From Anaerolineae bacterium (GTDB taxonomy: Bacteria; Chloroflexota; Anaerolineae; Aggregatilineales; UBA3940): a DNA stretch of 6,171 nucleotides. The translations under genes were made by a program, and so were the position numbers. Location of the stretch: the NCBI GenBank assembly GCA_016926985.1, contig JAFGNO010000227.1, forward strand, positions 1 through 6,171. Direction: 5' to 3'. Below, piece by piece: positions 1 through 5,962 of the stretch. The notes below the pieces were generated by a model that saw only the letters and a program-made list of their open reading frames with translations, made no database searches and was not told where the DNA came from. Every line of letters starts with the position of its first letter. Position 1 is the stretch's first letter.

Positions 1-48
1 CGGTTTAGGAGCCTTCCCACCAAATACGCTCACAACCGGTTGAGACAT
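1..48 (-). CDS. 5' end of a minus-strand gene, possibly LOG-family (partial)
   Basis: Only the first 16 codons are in the window, reading MSQPVVSVFGGKAPKP; the gene continues past the left edge. The start is supported by an AAAAGGA ribosome binding site (complement of 54-60), 5 nt before the ATG at 48-46. A short beta-strand followed by FGG and a proline/lysine turn resembles the N-terminus of LOG/TIGR00730 Rossmann-fold proteins (nucleotide 5'-monophosphate phosphoribohydrolase, often misnamed lysine decarboxylase), which typically begin with V-x-V-F-G-(S/G)-x-x-P. That assignment is inference from very little sequence. Other nucleotide-binding folds with a glycine-rich first loop remain possible. 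The gene is divergent from the SAM synthetase unit, and I saw no convincing promoter for it in the shared 5' region. Confidence 0.55.
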   Translation of the reverse strand, partial: MSQPVVSVFGGKAPKP

Positions 49-138
49 AGTGATCCTTTTAGTTGGCGTGATCGGTTAATCGGACTCCAGACCCTTTCAT
101 GTGGCCTGGGTTTGCCTGAATGTGGGAGATAAAACCAT

Positions 139-167
139 TTGACACGCACAGGCATGCGCGATAGACT
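139..167 (+). promoter_or_regulatory. sigma70-type promoter of the SAM synthetase unit
   Basis: A perfect -35 hexamer TTGACA (139-144) is followed after exactly 17 nt by TAGACT (162-167), which matches the TATAAT consensus at 4 of 6 positions. Transcription should start near 174, about 35 nt before the riboswitch P1 helix, so the whole aptamer would be in the leader. No other hexamer pair in 60-207 is as good. Confidence 0.7.
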
Positions 168-207
168 CCCGGAAATTATAACCGAATAACGGTAAAAGAA
201 AACACGG

Positions 208-322
208 CTTCTCATCCAGAGAGGTGGAGGGACCGGCCCTGCGAAACCTCGGCAACCGCCCGGCACGCTCAGCGTCAGGGGAATGGTGCCAATTCCGGCA
301 GAGGAATCTGGAAGATGGGGAG
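208..322 (+). ncRNA. SAM-I (S-box) riboswitch aptamer
   Basis: This is the S-adenosylmethionine-sensing leader of the downstream SAM synthetase gene. P1 is a 9-bp helix, 208-216 with 314-322, containing two G-U pairs. The conserved S-box core follows in order: AGAGAGGTGGAGGGAC just after P1 (P2 and its kink-turn), the GGCCC loop region (235-239), GAAACCTCGGCAACC (243-257), an enlarged P3 capped by ACGC-TCA-GCGT (265-275), then GGTGCCAATTCC (285-296), which is a hallmark of the class. P4 is CAGA-GGAA-TCTG (299-310) with a GGAA tetraloop. Every universally recognised block of the class is present, so the aptamer looks intact. A plus-strand reading frame overlapping this region (ATG at 224) and the in-frame extension of the downstream gene (ATG at 315) are both explained by this RNA. 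Confidence 0.95.
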
Positions 323-357
323 AGACGCCATAGCGACTATTTGCGCCTCTTCTCCAT
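315..357 (+). promoter_or_regulatory. antiterminator helix of the SAM riboswitch
   Basis: The 3' strand of P1 can instead pair with the 5' strand of the terminator. Positions 315-321 pair with 351-357 as seven consecutive pairs (one G-U), and with T350 bulged out 322-324 continues against 347-349. P1 (with SAM) and this helix (without SAM) are mutually exclusive, as expected for an S-box that acts on transcription. The pairing was worked out by hand and energies were not computed. Confidence 0.75.
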
Positions 358-378
358 ACGGGAAGGGCGCTTTTCTTT
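343..378 (+). terminator. intrinsic terminator of the SAM riboswitch expression platform
   Basis: The stem is 343-354 with 360-370. GCGCC pairs with GGCGC, T348 is bulged, and CTTCTC pairs with GGGAAG. The loop is CATAC (355-359). A T-rich tract TTTTCTTT (371-378) follows directly. It lies between the aptamer and the SAM synthetase start, so termination here prevents expression when SAM is abundant. Confidence 0.88.
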
Positions 379-401
379 GCCACCACCAGAAAGGAATATC
401 C

Positions 402-1595
402 ATGACCCACCGTAATATTGTCGTCCATGAAGCCAAAGGCACCTGGATCGAAGACCGCCCGGTTGAGATTGTCGAGCGGAAAGGGATTGGGCACCCCGAC
501 AGCATCTGCGATGGCATTGCCGAACGAATCTCCGTTGAATACACAAAGTGGTGCAAGCAGAACCTGGGCGCAGCGCTGCATCACAATTTCGACAAGGTCC
601 AGCTGGTCGCCGGTGATGTTGCTGCCGGGTATGGTTCCGCAGAAATGCTCAAACCAATCCGCATCCAGATTGCGGGTCGCGGGACACCCCAGACCCCAGA
701 CGGGCGCAAAGTGCCGATGGATACCATCGCCATTGAAGCCGCCAAGGCCCATATCCGCGAAACGCTCAAATACCTGGACCCCGATAAACACTGCGTGATC
801 GACTGCTATGCAGGACGTGGAGCCAGCGAACTGATCCACGCGGTCGAGGAAATCACTGCTAATGACACCAGCTTTGGCACCGCTCACTGGCCCCGTTCAG
901 TGCTGGAGAACGCAGTCTATGAGACCTGTGAATATATCACTGGCAAACTGATCAACCAGTTCCCGCTGGGTGAAGATGTCAAAGTGATGGGTATGCGCCA
1001 GGACAAGGATATTGTGCTGACCTGTGCCATCCCCTTCATCGCCGAAAAGATCGCCAATGTGGAAGCCTATCGTGAAGCCAAACAGGCGGTCCAACAGGCC
1101 GTGCAAACCTTTGCAGACGGGATCACACCCGGGCATACGCTGCGGGTCGATGTGAATACCGCCGATGACGAAGCGGCCGGTGCTGTTTATCTGACGTTGA
1201 CCGGCACAAGCGCCGAGTGTGGTGATGATGGCGCGGTAGGCCGGGGCAACCGGGTAACAGGCGTCATTGCGCCTTTCCGAGCCGCATCCCTGGAAGCGGC
1301 GCCGGGCAAAAACCCGATCAGCCATGTGGGCAAGCTGTATAATGTGCTCTCGCTGCTGGCTGCACAGGCCATTGTGGATCAGGTTGACGCAGTTAAGTTT
1401 GCCCAGGTATATATTCTGAGCCAGATTGGCAAGCCCCTCGACCAGCCACTGGTGGCAACGGCCACCGTCTCGACCGAGAATGGTCATGTTGATCCTGATG
1501 TTGAGGCGGAGATTATCCAGGTCATTGATGCACAACTGGCGGATATGGTCGGATTGCGAGAGAAGCTGGAAAGGATGGAAATCCCGCTTTATTAG
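402..1595 (+). CDS. mat: S-adenosylmethionine synthetase, archaeal-type (methionine adenosyltransferase)
   Basis: The 397-residue protein makes S-adenosylmethionine from methionine and ATP in the cytoplasm. It belongs to the archaeal AdoMet synthetase family (PF01941 type, about 400 residues), not the usual bacterial MetK. Supporting segments are the N-terminal ERKGIGHPDSICDGIAE (residues 25-41) with the GHPDS motif, the glycine-rich AGDVAAGYGSAEM stretch near residue 67, GRGNR (280-284) and HVGKLYN (308-314), all typical of that family. I chose the ATG at 402 because AAAGGA (390-395) lies just upstream and the protein then begins at the family's usual N-terminus. An in-frame ATG at 315 would place the start inside the riboswitch and terminator and add 29 unrelated residues. 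The gene is alone in its transcription unit and is regulated by the SAM-I riboswitch. Family membership is very likely. The archaeal-type label comes from motif recall. Confidence 0.95.
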   Translation: MTHRNIVVHEAKGTWIEDRPVEIVERKGIGHPDSICDGIAERISVEYTKWCKQNLGAALHHNFDKVQLVAGDVAAGYGSAEMLKPIRIQIAGRGTPQTPDGRKVPMDTIAIEAAKAHIRETLKYLDPDKHCVIDCYAGRGASELIHAVEEITANDTSFGTAHWPRSVLENAVYETCEYITGKLINQFPLGEDVKVMGMRQDKDIVLTCAIPFIAEKIANVEAYREAKQAVQQAVQTFADGITPGHTLRVDVNTADDEAAGAVYLTLTGTSAECGDDGAVGRGNRVTGVIAPFRAASLEAAPGKNPISHVGKLYNVLSLLAAQAIVDQVDAVKFAQVYILSQIGKPLDQPLVATATVSTENGHVDPDVEAEIIQVIDAQLADMVGLREKLERMEIPLY

Positions 1596-1624
1596 ATCAA
1601 TTCTACCCGTTCCATTGAACGCAT

Positions 1625-1660
1625 TAATACCGGGGTGTGAACAGCTACACCCCGGTATTA
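1625..1660 (+). terminator. strong hairpin after mat, terminator-like without a U-tract
   Basis: A perfect 14-bp stem pairs 1625-1638 with 1647-1660, with GC-rich centre ACCGGGGTGT and an 8-nt loop GAACAGCT. It lies 29 nt after the mat stop codon. The 3' side continues as CGTTAGGCAG with no T-run, and the opposite strand has none either, so it is not a textbook intrinsic terminator. It may stabilise the mRNA 3' end or work with a factor. A weaker AGGCA/TGCCT hairpin follows at 1665-1680. Confidence 0.55.
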
Positions 1661-1787
1661 CGTTAGGCAGAAATTTGCCTGTCCAGCATGTATACTTACT
1701 TCATATTATCAACCCGGCAGTGTGCAGCCTCAATATACCCATAATCAGGGATGAGGCAGGAAATACTTACAGCAGTGTGTAATCAGC

Positions 1788-2411
1788 ATGAAGATTCTGA
1801 CCGTCAGCGACAAAGTCAGTAAGGCTATCTACTCATCCCAGATAGTGGAGAATTTTAGCGATATTGACCTGGTCATCGGCTGTGGCGATTTGCCATACTA
1901 CTATCTGGAATACATTGTCACCATGCTGCCTGTCCCGGTAGCATATGTGTTTGGGAACCATGATGGCGAACAGGCTATGGCTGACGGACGAACCATTGAC
2001 CGACCAGAAGGATGCATCTCCCTGGAAGGACAGGTTGTGAACATCAATGGACTGCTGATCGGCGGGTTGGGCGGTTCAATTCGTTACAGCCCACGGGCAA
2101 AACACCAGTATACCGAGGCCGAAATGCGCGCACGTGTGGTGGCGCTGCTGCCCCAGCTCATCGCGAACAGGATCCGCTATGGACGGATGCTGGATATCCT
2201 GGTGACCCATTCCCCACCGCTGGGAATACACGATGGCGATGACCTACCACACAAAGGATTTAAGAGTTTCTTAACCCTGCTGCGCTATGCTCAACCACGG
2301 ATCCACCTGCATGGTCACAAACATGTCTACCGGCGGGACATCAACCATGACACGATCTTTCACAATACGACGGTTGTTAATGTCTATCCGAGCAGGGTAA
2401 TTAAGTGGTAA
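1788..2411 (+). CDS. calcineurin-like metallophosphoesterase family protein
   Basis: The 207-residue protein is probably cytoplasmic, with no signal peptide or membrane segment. The fold is recognisable from the ordered metal-ligand motifs: SDKVS near the N-terminus (D8), GCGDLP (residues 31-36, D34), GNHD (56-59), THSPP (140-144, H141) and GHKH (176-179). The first motif normally reads D-x-H, but here position 10 is valine, so one ligand of the first metal is missing. Close relatives of this short form may share this change, which would argue for a one-metal or altered active site and not decay. Substrate is unknown. The ATG at 1788 lacks a clear Shine-Dalgarno; the purine-rich GAGGCAGG at 1752-1759 is too far upstream. 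The gene precedes a ParB-like gene by 25 nt and probably shares its transcript. An uncharacterised phosphodiesterase or phosphatase is the safest name. Confidence 0.88.
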   Translation: MKILTVSDKVSKAIYSSQIVENFSDIDLVIGCGDLPYYYLEYIVTMLPVPVAYVFGNHDGEQAMADGRTIDRPEGCISLEGQVVNINGLLIGGLGGSIRYSPRAKHQYTEAEMRARVVALLPQLIANRIRYGRMLDILVTHSPPLGIHDGDDLPHKGFKSFLTLLRYAQPRIHLHGHKHVYRRDINHDTIFHNTTVVNVYPSRVIKW

Positions 2412-2436
2412 AGCAACAGGCAGGTTCTTATCAGCG

Positions 2437-3351
2437 ATGAGCATGAGATACGGAAGAAAACCGCAGGAAATACGGGCAACCGAGGCCTTTACTCGTGCTC
2501 GCTGGAAGGCCACGCTGCGACAGATATGGTCACAATTACATGGTCATACTAAAAACCGGCTTCTGGCCTATGAAGAAGTCAAAAAGAAGGCGGGCGCCGG
2601 TGCACCAACTTACAAAGGCATGCAGTCGGTCCCGCTTGATAAGATTGTGGGCAGTGTGAACCGATACGAGGATTTTGACCGGGCATTTCTGCCCACCCAG
2701 GATCACACCAGCAGCCGCTGGCGGCGGATTGGGGTTGCCTATTATGAAAATATCATCCTGCCGCCAGTTACCCTTTACAAGGTTGGAGACGCCTATTTTG
2801 TGGTGGACGGCAACCACCGGGTCAGTGTCGCACGGGAACTGGGCCGCGAGTTCATCGATGCAGAGGTCATGGAAAGCCAGCCGCGGGTTCCAGTAGCCAC
2901 CGATATCGACGCCGAGGAACTGGTTGAATTAGGGGAGCGGGTTCATTTCCTTGAAGTCACCAGGCTGGATGAAATTCGACCCGATGTTGAGATTACGCTG
3001 ACCATTGAAGATGGTTATAACATCCTGCTGGGACATATCGAATATCACCGCTATTTGCAATCAAAAGAGTGGAACCGGGAATTCGACACCGTCGAAGCCG
3101 CTGCACAGTGGATCGACCAGGTATATCTTCCGGTTGTTTCTGTGATCAGAGAAAGTGGGATGCTGGAAGATTTCCCAGGACACACTGAGGGCGACCTCTA
3201 CCTCTGGGTGATCGAACACCAGTATTACCTGCGGGAGCAGTTCGGCGAAGGGGTCAACACCCTGGATGCGGTGACCAGCTACGCCAACCACTTCACCCGC
3301 AGGTTTCTGAAAAGGCTCTGGAACAAAATCCGGAAATCCGGAGAGAAATAA
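2437..3351 (+). CDS. ParB/sulfiredoxin-like nuclease-fold domain protein of unknown function
   Basis: The protein has 304 residues. After a basic, arginine-rich N-terminus (about 1-50), residues 64-150 resemble the ParB N-terminal/Srx-like fold. They contain SVPLDKIVGSVNRYEDFDR (64-82), an LPPVTLYKVGDAYFVVDGNHR run (108-128), and the signature DGNHRVSVARELG (124-136). The DGNHR box corresponds to the phosphate/nucleotide-binding box of ParB-like domains. The C-terminal half (about 155-275) is an acidic, aromatic-rich region containing GHTEGDLYLWVIEHQYYLREQFG (248-270). I do not recognise it, and I see no helix-turn-helix like that of chromosome-partition ParB. The last 18 residues are strongly basic. 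There is no parA neighbour, so a partition role is unlikely. The start could be the ATG at 2437 or the one at 2443; neither has a good ribosome binding site. It follows the phosphoesterase gene at 25 nt. Confidence 0.85.
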   Translation: MSMRYGRKPQEIRATEAFTRARWKATLRQIWSQLHGHTKNRLLAYEEVKKKAGAGAPTYKGMQSVPLDKIVGSVNRYEDFDRAFLPTQDHTSSRWRRIGVAYYENIILPPVTLYKVGDAYFVVDGNHRVSVARELGREFIDAEVMESQPRVPVATDIDAEELVELGERVHFLEVTRLDEIRPDVEITLTIEDGYNILLGHIEYHRYLQSKEWNREFDTVEAAAQWIDQVYLPVVSVIRESGMLEDFPGHTEGDLYLWVIEHQYYLREQFGEGVNTLDAVTSYANHFTRRFLKRLWNKIRKSGEK

Positions 3352-3364
3352 TCAGTCAGCCCAT

Positions 3365-4786
3365 TCAATAAGGCCGCGGTCCATTACCGAGCAAAGTCTG
3401 AATAACGGTGCGGGCAATGATCTTTATATCCAGCCACAGCGACCAGTTTTCAACATACCACAGATCATACTTGGTGCGTTCAGCAATTGACGTGTCGCCA
3501 CGCAGACCGTTGACCTGAGCCCACCCGGTCATACCGGCTTTCTCCCGGTGACGCTCCATATAGCGGGGAATGCTCCGCCGGAACCGGTCAACATAGACCG
3601 GGCGCTCTGGGCGCGGACCAACCAGGCTCATTTCACCAAGCAGCACATTGATAAACTGGGGAAGCTCATCGATATTTCTCGCGCGCAGCCACGCCCCCAG
3701 CTTTGTACGGCGTGGGTCATTTCGGACCGTCCAACCGGGGCCATCTCGTTCCGCATCCTGCCGCATCGAGCGGAATTTCACCAACTGGAAAGGACGCCCA
3801 TCCAGCCCCATCCGCTCCTGGCAGTAAAAGACAGGCCCCGGTGATTCGAGCTTGATGACCAGCGACATGAACATCAAAAAGGGTGAGAGAAACACCAATC
3901 CAATGCTGGCGCCAACGATATCCACAGCGCGTTTCAGGCTCAATTTCCAGCCGCGAAGCTGGATATCCCTCACGTTGAGCAGTGGAATTCCCCCCAGATC
4001 GTCGATGGTGACTCCCGTGGTGATAAATTCAAACACATCAGGGAATATTTTTATGGCGACGCTGCCTCGCTGGCACATGCTGACCAGGCGCACGATGTCG
4101 CGTCTTGCCGCGTCCTCACCAAGCGCGATGATCACGACATCAATTTGCGATTTTTCAACGATCTCTGACAGGTTGTCCATCCTGCCGATAACTGGCGTTC
4201 CGGCGACATCCCCTGGCTGGTCCTCGCCGTTGACCACGCCAACCAGTTCATATCCCAGGTAGGGCGCCCACTGGATCTTCTGGATGATGGCATACGCTGT
4301 CTCGTCAGAGCCTACAACCAGTACCCGGTCACGCCCAATGCCGCGCATACGCAGCCGGTGCCAGATCATGCGGTGGAATTCACGTCCTGAGAAGATCAGG
4401 CTGATGCTCCACAGCCAGTCATAGAGGATCATCGCCCGCGGGAAGTCAAACTCGAAGATAGTATTTTTGAAAGTCAATGCGGATATTGCGACCGCAAGCA
4501 TCAGCCCGATGCTGACTGCCCCGATAATCGAAGACAACTCGTCAAAGCGGGACGCCACGCGGGTCACGTGGTAAAGTTTGTTGACATAAAACACCAGCAA
4601 AATGCTGAACAACTGCATAAACAGCATGGGGAGAAAGCTGACAAAGCCGGGCATATCCGGAAGTGCCAGCGGAAAAGGGATCAGGTAACGCATCTGGTAA
4701 GCAAGGACAAACCCGATAATGATCATCCCCGCATCCAGTGCCATCTTCGACAGCACAATCCAGGTTCGGACATGTCTCTGGTTCAC
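3365..4786 (-). CDS. polyprenyl-phosphate sugar-1-phosphate transferase (exopolysaccharide priming enzyme)
   Basis: The 473-residue integral membrane protein transfers a sugar-1-phosphate from a nucleotide sugar to undecaprenyl phosphate, the first step of a surface or exopolysaccharide repeat unit. The N-terminal half has likely membrane spans near residues 10-30, 48-68, 86-106 and 120-133. A soluble Rossmann-like CoA_binding_3 domain follows (RVLVVGSDETAYAI, 154-168, to about 250). The C-terminal catalytic bacterial sugar transferase domain begins with LKRAVDI (284-290) and a hydrophobic segment (291-311). It carries SPGPVFYCQERMG (315-327), KFRSMRQDAE (337-346), DELPQ (373-377, the catalytic Asp-Glu pair by analogy with PglC) and VGPRPERP (389-396). 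I start it at the GTG at 4786-4784 because AGGAG lies 7 nt upstream. The open frame extends to an ATG at 5161, but that part lies inside the upstream glycosyltransferase gene and is not family-like. It sits 25 nt after that gene, in the same operon. Sugar specificity cannot be read from sequence. Confidence 0.94.
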   Translation of the reverse strand: MNQRHVRTWIVLSKMALDAGMIIIGFVLAYQMRYLIPFPLALPDMPGFVSFLPMLFMQLFSILLVFYVNKLYHVTRVASRFDELSSIIGAVSIGLMLAVAISALTFKNTIFEFDFPRAMILYDWLWSISLIFSGREFHRMIWHRLRMRGIGRDRVLVVGSDETAYAIIQKIQWAPYLGYELVGVVNGEDQPGDVAGTPVIGRMDNLSEIVEKSQIDVVIIALGEDAARRDIVRLVSMCQRGSVAIKIFPDVFEFITTGVTIDDLGGIPLLNVRDIQLRGWKLSLKRAVDIVGASIGLVFLSPFLMFMSLVIKLESPGPVFYCQERMGLDGRPFQLVKFRSMRQDAERDGPGWTVRNDPRRTKLGAWLRARNIDELPQFINVLLGEMSLVGPRPERPVYVDRFRRSIPRYMERHREKAGMTGWAQVNGLRGDTSIAERTKYDLWYVENWSLWLDIKIIARTVIQTLLGNGPRPY

Positions 4787-4792
4787 AGGTTC

Positions 4793-4799
4793 TCTCCTG
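4793..4799 (-). promoter_or_regulatory. ribosome binding site that fixes the GTG start of the sugar transferase
   Basis: On the minus strand the sequence reads TTTCAGGAGAGAACCT and then GTG. The AGGAG core is 7 nt before the GTG at 4786-4784 and lies in the short gap after the glycosyltransferase stop at 4814-4812. The next in-frame ATG (15th codon) has no comparable site. Confidence 0.75.
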
Positions 4800-4811
4800 A
4801 AATCAGGCAGT

Positions 4812-5723
4812 TTAAGCTGCCGCCTGCGCAGGGTTGAGTACTTCGGGCCAGAGCTTTGGCCCACCCCATAATGCAATTCCCAGAAGGACCAACAGGTGCA
4901 CAAACAACCCTGTCTCGGCGCGGTAGTGTTTGCGATAGAAAAACAGAAACGCGCGGACAAACTCCAACCTGGAGCGGCGGCTCTGACGACTGGCAGCGCG
5001 CTTGACGTGCAGCACCTGGACACGCGGGTAGTACACAATCCGCCACCCGGCCTCTCCGATGCGCTTGCACCAGTCCAGGTCTTCTCCGTACATAAAAAAC
5101 TGCTCGTCCATGAGGCCAACCTGCTGGATGGTTTCCCGGCGCAGCAGCATAAATGCCCCAACCAGCGCTTCGACTTCGCTGACCTGGTTTTCGTCCAGAA
5201 AGGTCAGGTTATACCGGGCAAAACGGGGATGTTTTGGAAAAAGGCGGGAAAAGCCAATCAACCGCCAGAAAGCAACCTCCACAGTGGGCAGGCTGCGACG
5301 ACAGGCCAGATCAAGCGAGCCATCTTCCATGACAAGCTTTGGCCCGGCGGCCCCGACCGCCGGGTGCGCTTCCATATAGACCAGCATGTTGACCAGAGCA
5401 TCAGGAGGAAGCGCGGTATCAGGGTTCAGCAGGAGCAGATAGTCTGGCGTCTCATCAGACTCCTGGTCAGGGCCATCGGGCAGCCCAAAATGACGCAGAC
5501 CCAGGTTGTTTGCACGTGGATAGCCAATATTACCATGCCCTGAAATCAGCATGACCTGTGGGAACGAATCCTGCACCATCTGGACACTGCCATCGGTCGA
5601 TCCGTTATCCACGACAACCACGTCATATGTAAAATCACCATCGCCAGCATAGATGGATTGCAGGCAGCGATGGAGATAATCACGCGTATTCCAGTTCACG
5701 ATGATTATGCCAAGTGTTGTCAT
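4812..5723 (-). CDS. family 2 glycosyltransferase (rhamnosyltransferase-like)
   Basis: The protein has 303 residues if started at the ATG at 5723. It has a GT-A fold and probably adds a sugar from a nucleotide-sugar donor to a lipid-linked saccharide at the inner face of the membrane. The order of motifs is that of WbbL/RfbN-like GT2 enzymes: IIIVNWN (residues 6-12), VVVDNGSTDGS (36-46), GNIGYPRANNLG (64-75), LLLLNPDT (96-103, the metal/donor DxD-like site), VGAFMLLRRE (188-197) and the FMYGEDLDWCKRIGEAGW block (210-227) holding the general-base region. A hydrophobic segment (273-288) near the C-terminus could contact the membrane. A GTG at 5741, 6 codons upstream, is an alternative start. 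Neither start has a clear Shine-Dalgarno, and the ATG gives the typical family N-terminus. It is the first gene of a two-gene unit with the priming transferase. Donor and acceptor are not deducible. Confidence 0.93.
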   Translation of the reverse strand: MTTLGIIIVNWNTRDYLHRCLQSIYAGDGDFTYDVVVVDNGSTDGSVQMVQDSFPQVMLISGHGNIGYPRANNLGLRHFGLPDGPDQESDETPDYLLLLNPDTALPPDALVNMLVYMEAHPAVGAAGPKLVMEDGSLDLACRRSLPTVEVAFWRLIGFSRLFPKHPRFARYNLTFLDENQVSEVEALVGAFMLLRRETIQQVGLMDEQFFMYGEDLDWCKRIGEAGWRIVYYPRVQVLHVKRAASRQSRRSRLEFVRAFLFFYRKHYRAETGLFVHLLVLLGIALWGGPKLWPEVLNPAQAAA

Positions 5724-5835
5724 TGTGTGGCATTTTAGCACGGCGCAGGGGAAGCGACAAGAGCCCGACAGGCAAGAACAGGGTGAACGCAGGGAAGAAG
5801 CCAGACAGCCATTCCTGAATAGCCCAACAGCCGTC

Positions 5836-5863
5836 AGAATAGGAATTCGATACTAATTTACAA
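5836..5863 (-). promoter_or_regulatory. candidate promoter for the glycosyltransferase operon
   Basis: On the minus strand TTGTAA (5863-5858) and TATTCT (5841-5836) are separated by 16 nt. Each matches its consensus at 4 of 6 positions. This is the best pair I found in the divergent region, but it is weak, and it would leave a leader of roughly 105 nt. Confidence 0.25.
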
Positions 5864-5895
5864 TATTGGCGAAACATTTATGGGCATTCAGGCGT

Positions 5896-5901
5896 TATAG
5901 T
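5896..5901 (+). promoter_or_regulatory. candidate -10 element upstream of the small membrane protein
   Basis: TATAGT matches the -10 consensus at 5 of 6 positions and would start transcription about 55 nt before the ATG at 5963. No good -35 hexamer is found at 16-18 nt upstream, so this is only a candidate. Confidence 0.3.
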
Positions 5902-5962
5902 ATGTAGAGATGGCACTGCAACAGCATTTAGCTTACTGGTACGGGTGTTGAGGAGGTCCGGG

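Noticed and set aside
315..401. N-terminal extension of the SAM synthetase from an ATG at 315
   Set aside because: This stretch is the 3' strand of riboswitch P1 plus the terminator. The family N-terminus and a ribosome binding site both point to the ATG at 402.
30..887. 285-codon minus-strand open frame across the mat leader and gene
   Set aside because: It runs antisense through the SAM riboswitch, terminator and the conserved mat codons. Its translation shows no family pattern, and the start of the real minus-strand gene at 48 overlaps it in a different frame.
897..1535. 212-codon minus-strand open frame inside mat
   Set aside because: It lies antisense to a well-conserved gene, has no ribosome binding site I could support, and its translation matches no family I know.
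2437..3351. Chromosome-partition ParB
   Set aside because: Only the nuclease-fold box is recognisable. There is no helix-turn-helix, no parA neighbour and no parS-like palindrome seen nearby.
3330..3364. Bidirectional terminator between the convergent genes
   Set aside because: Only a 4-bp CCGG-AAAT-CCGG hairpin (3330-3341) is present, inside the ParB-like coding sequence and without a T-run, so it is not supported as a terminator.
4896..5543. 215-codon plus-strand open frame
   Set aside because: It lies entirely antisense to the glycosyltransferase, whose motifs are unmistakable. Its own translation is low-complexity and unrecognisable.
5680..5877. 65-codon minus-strand frame upstream of the glycosyltransferase
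   Set aside because: It overlaps the start of the glycosyltransferase in another frame, has no clear ribosome binding site at its ATG, and its hydrophobic stretch alone is not enough to call a gene.
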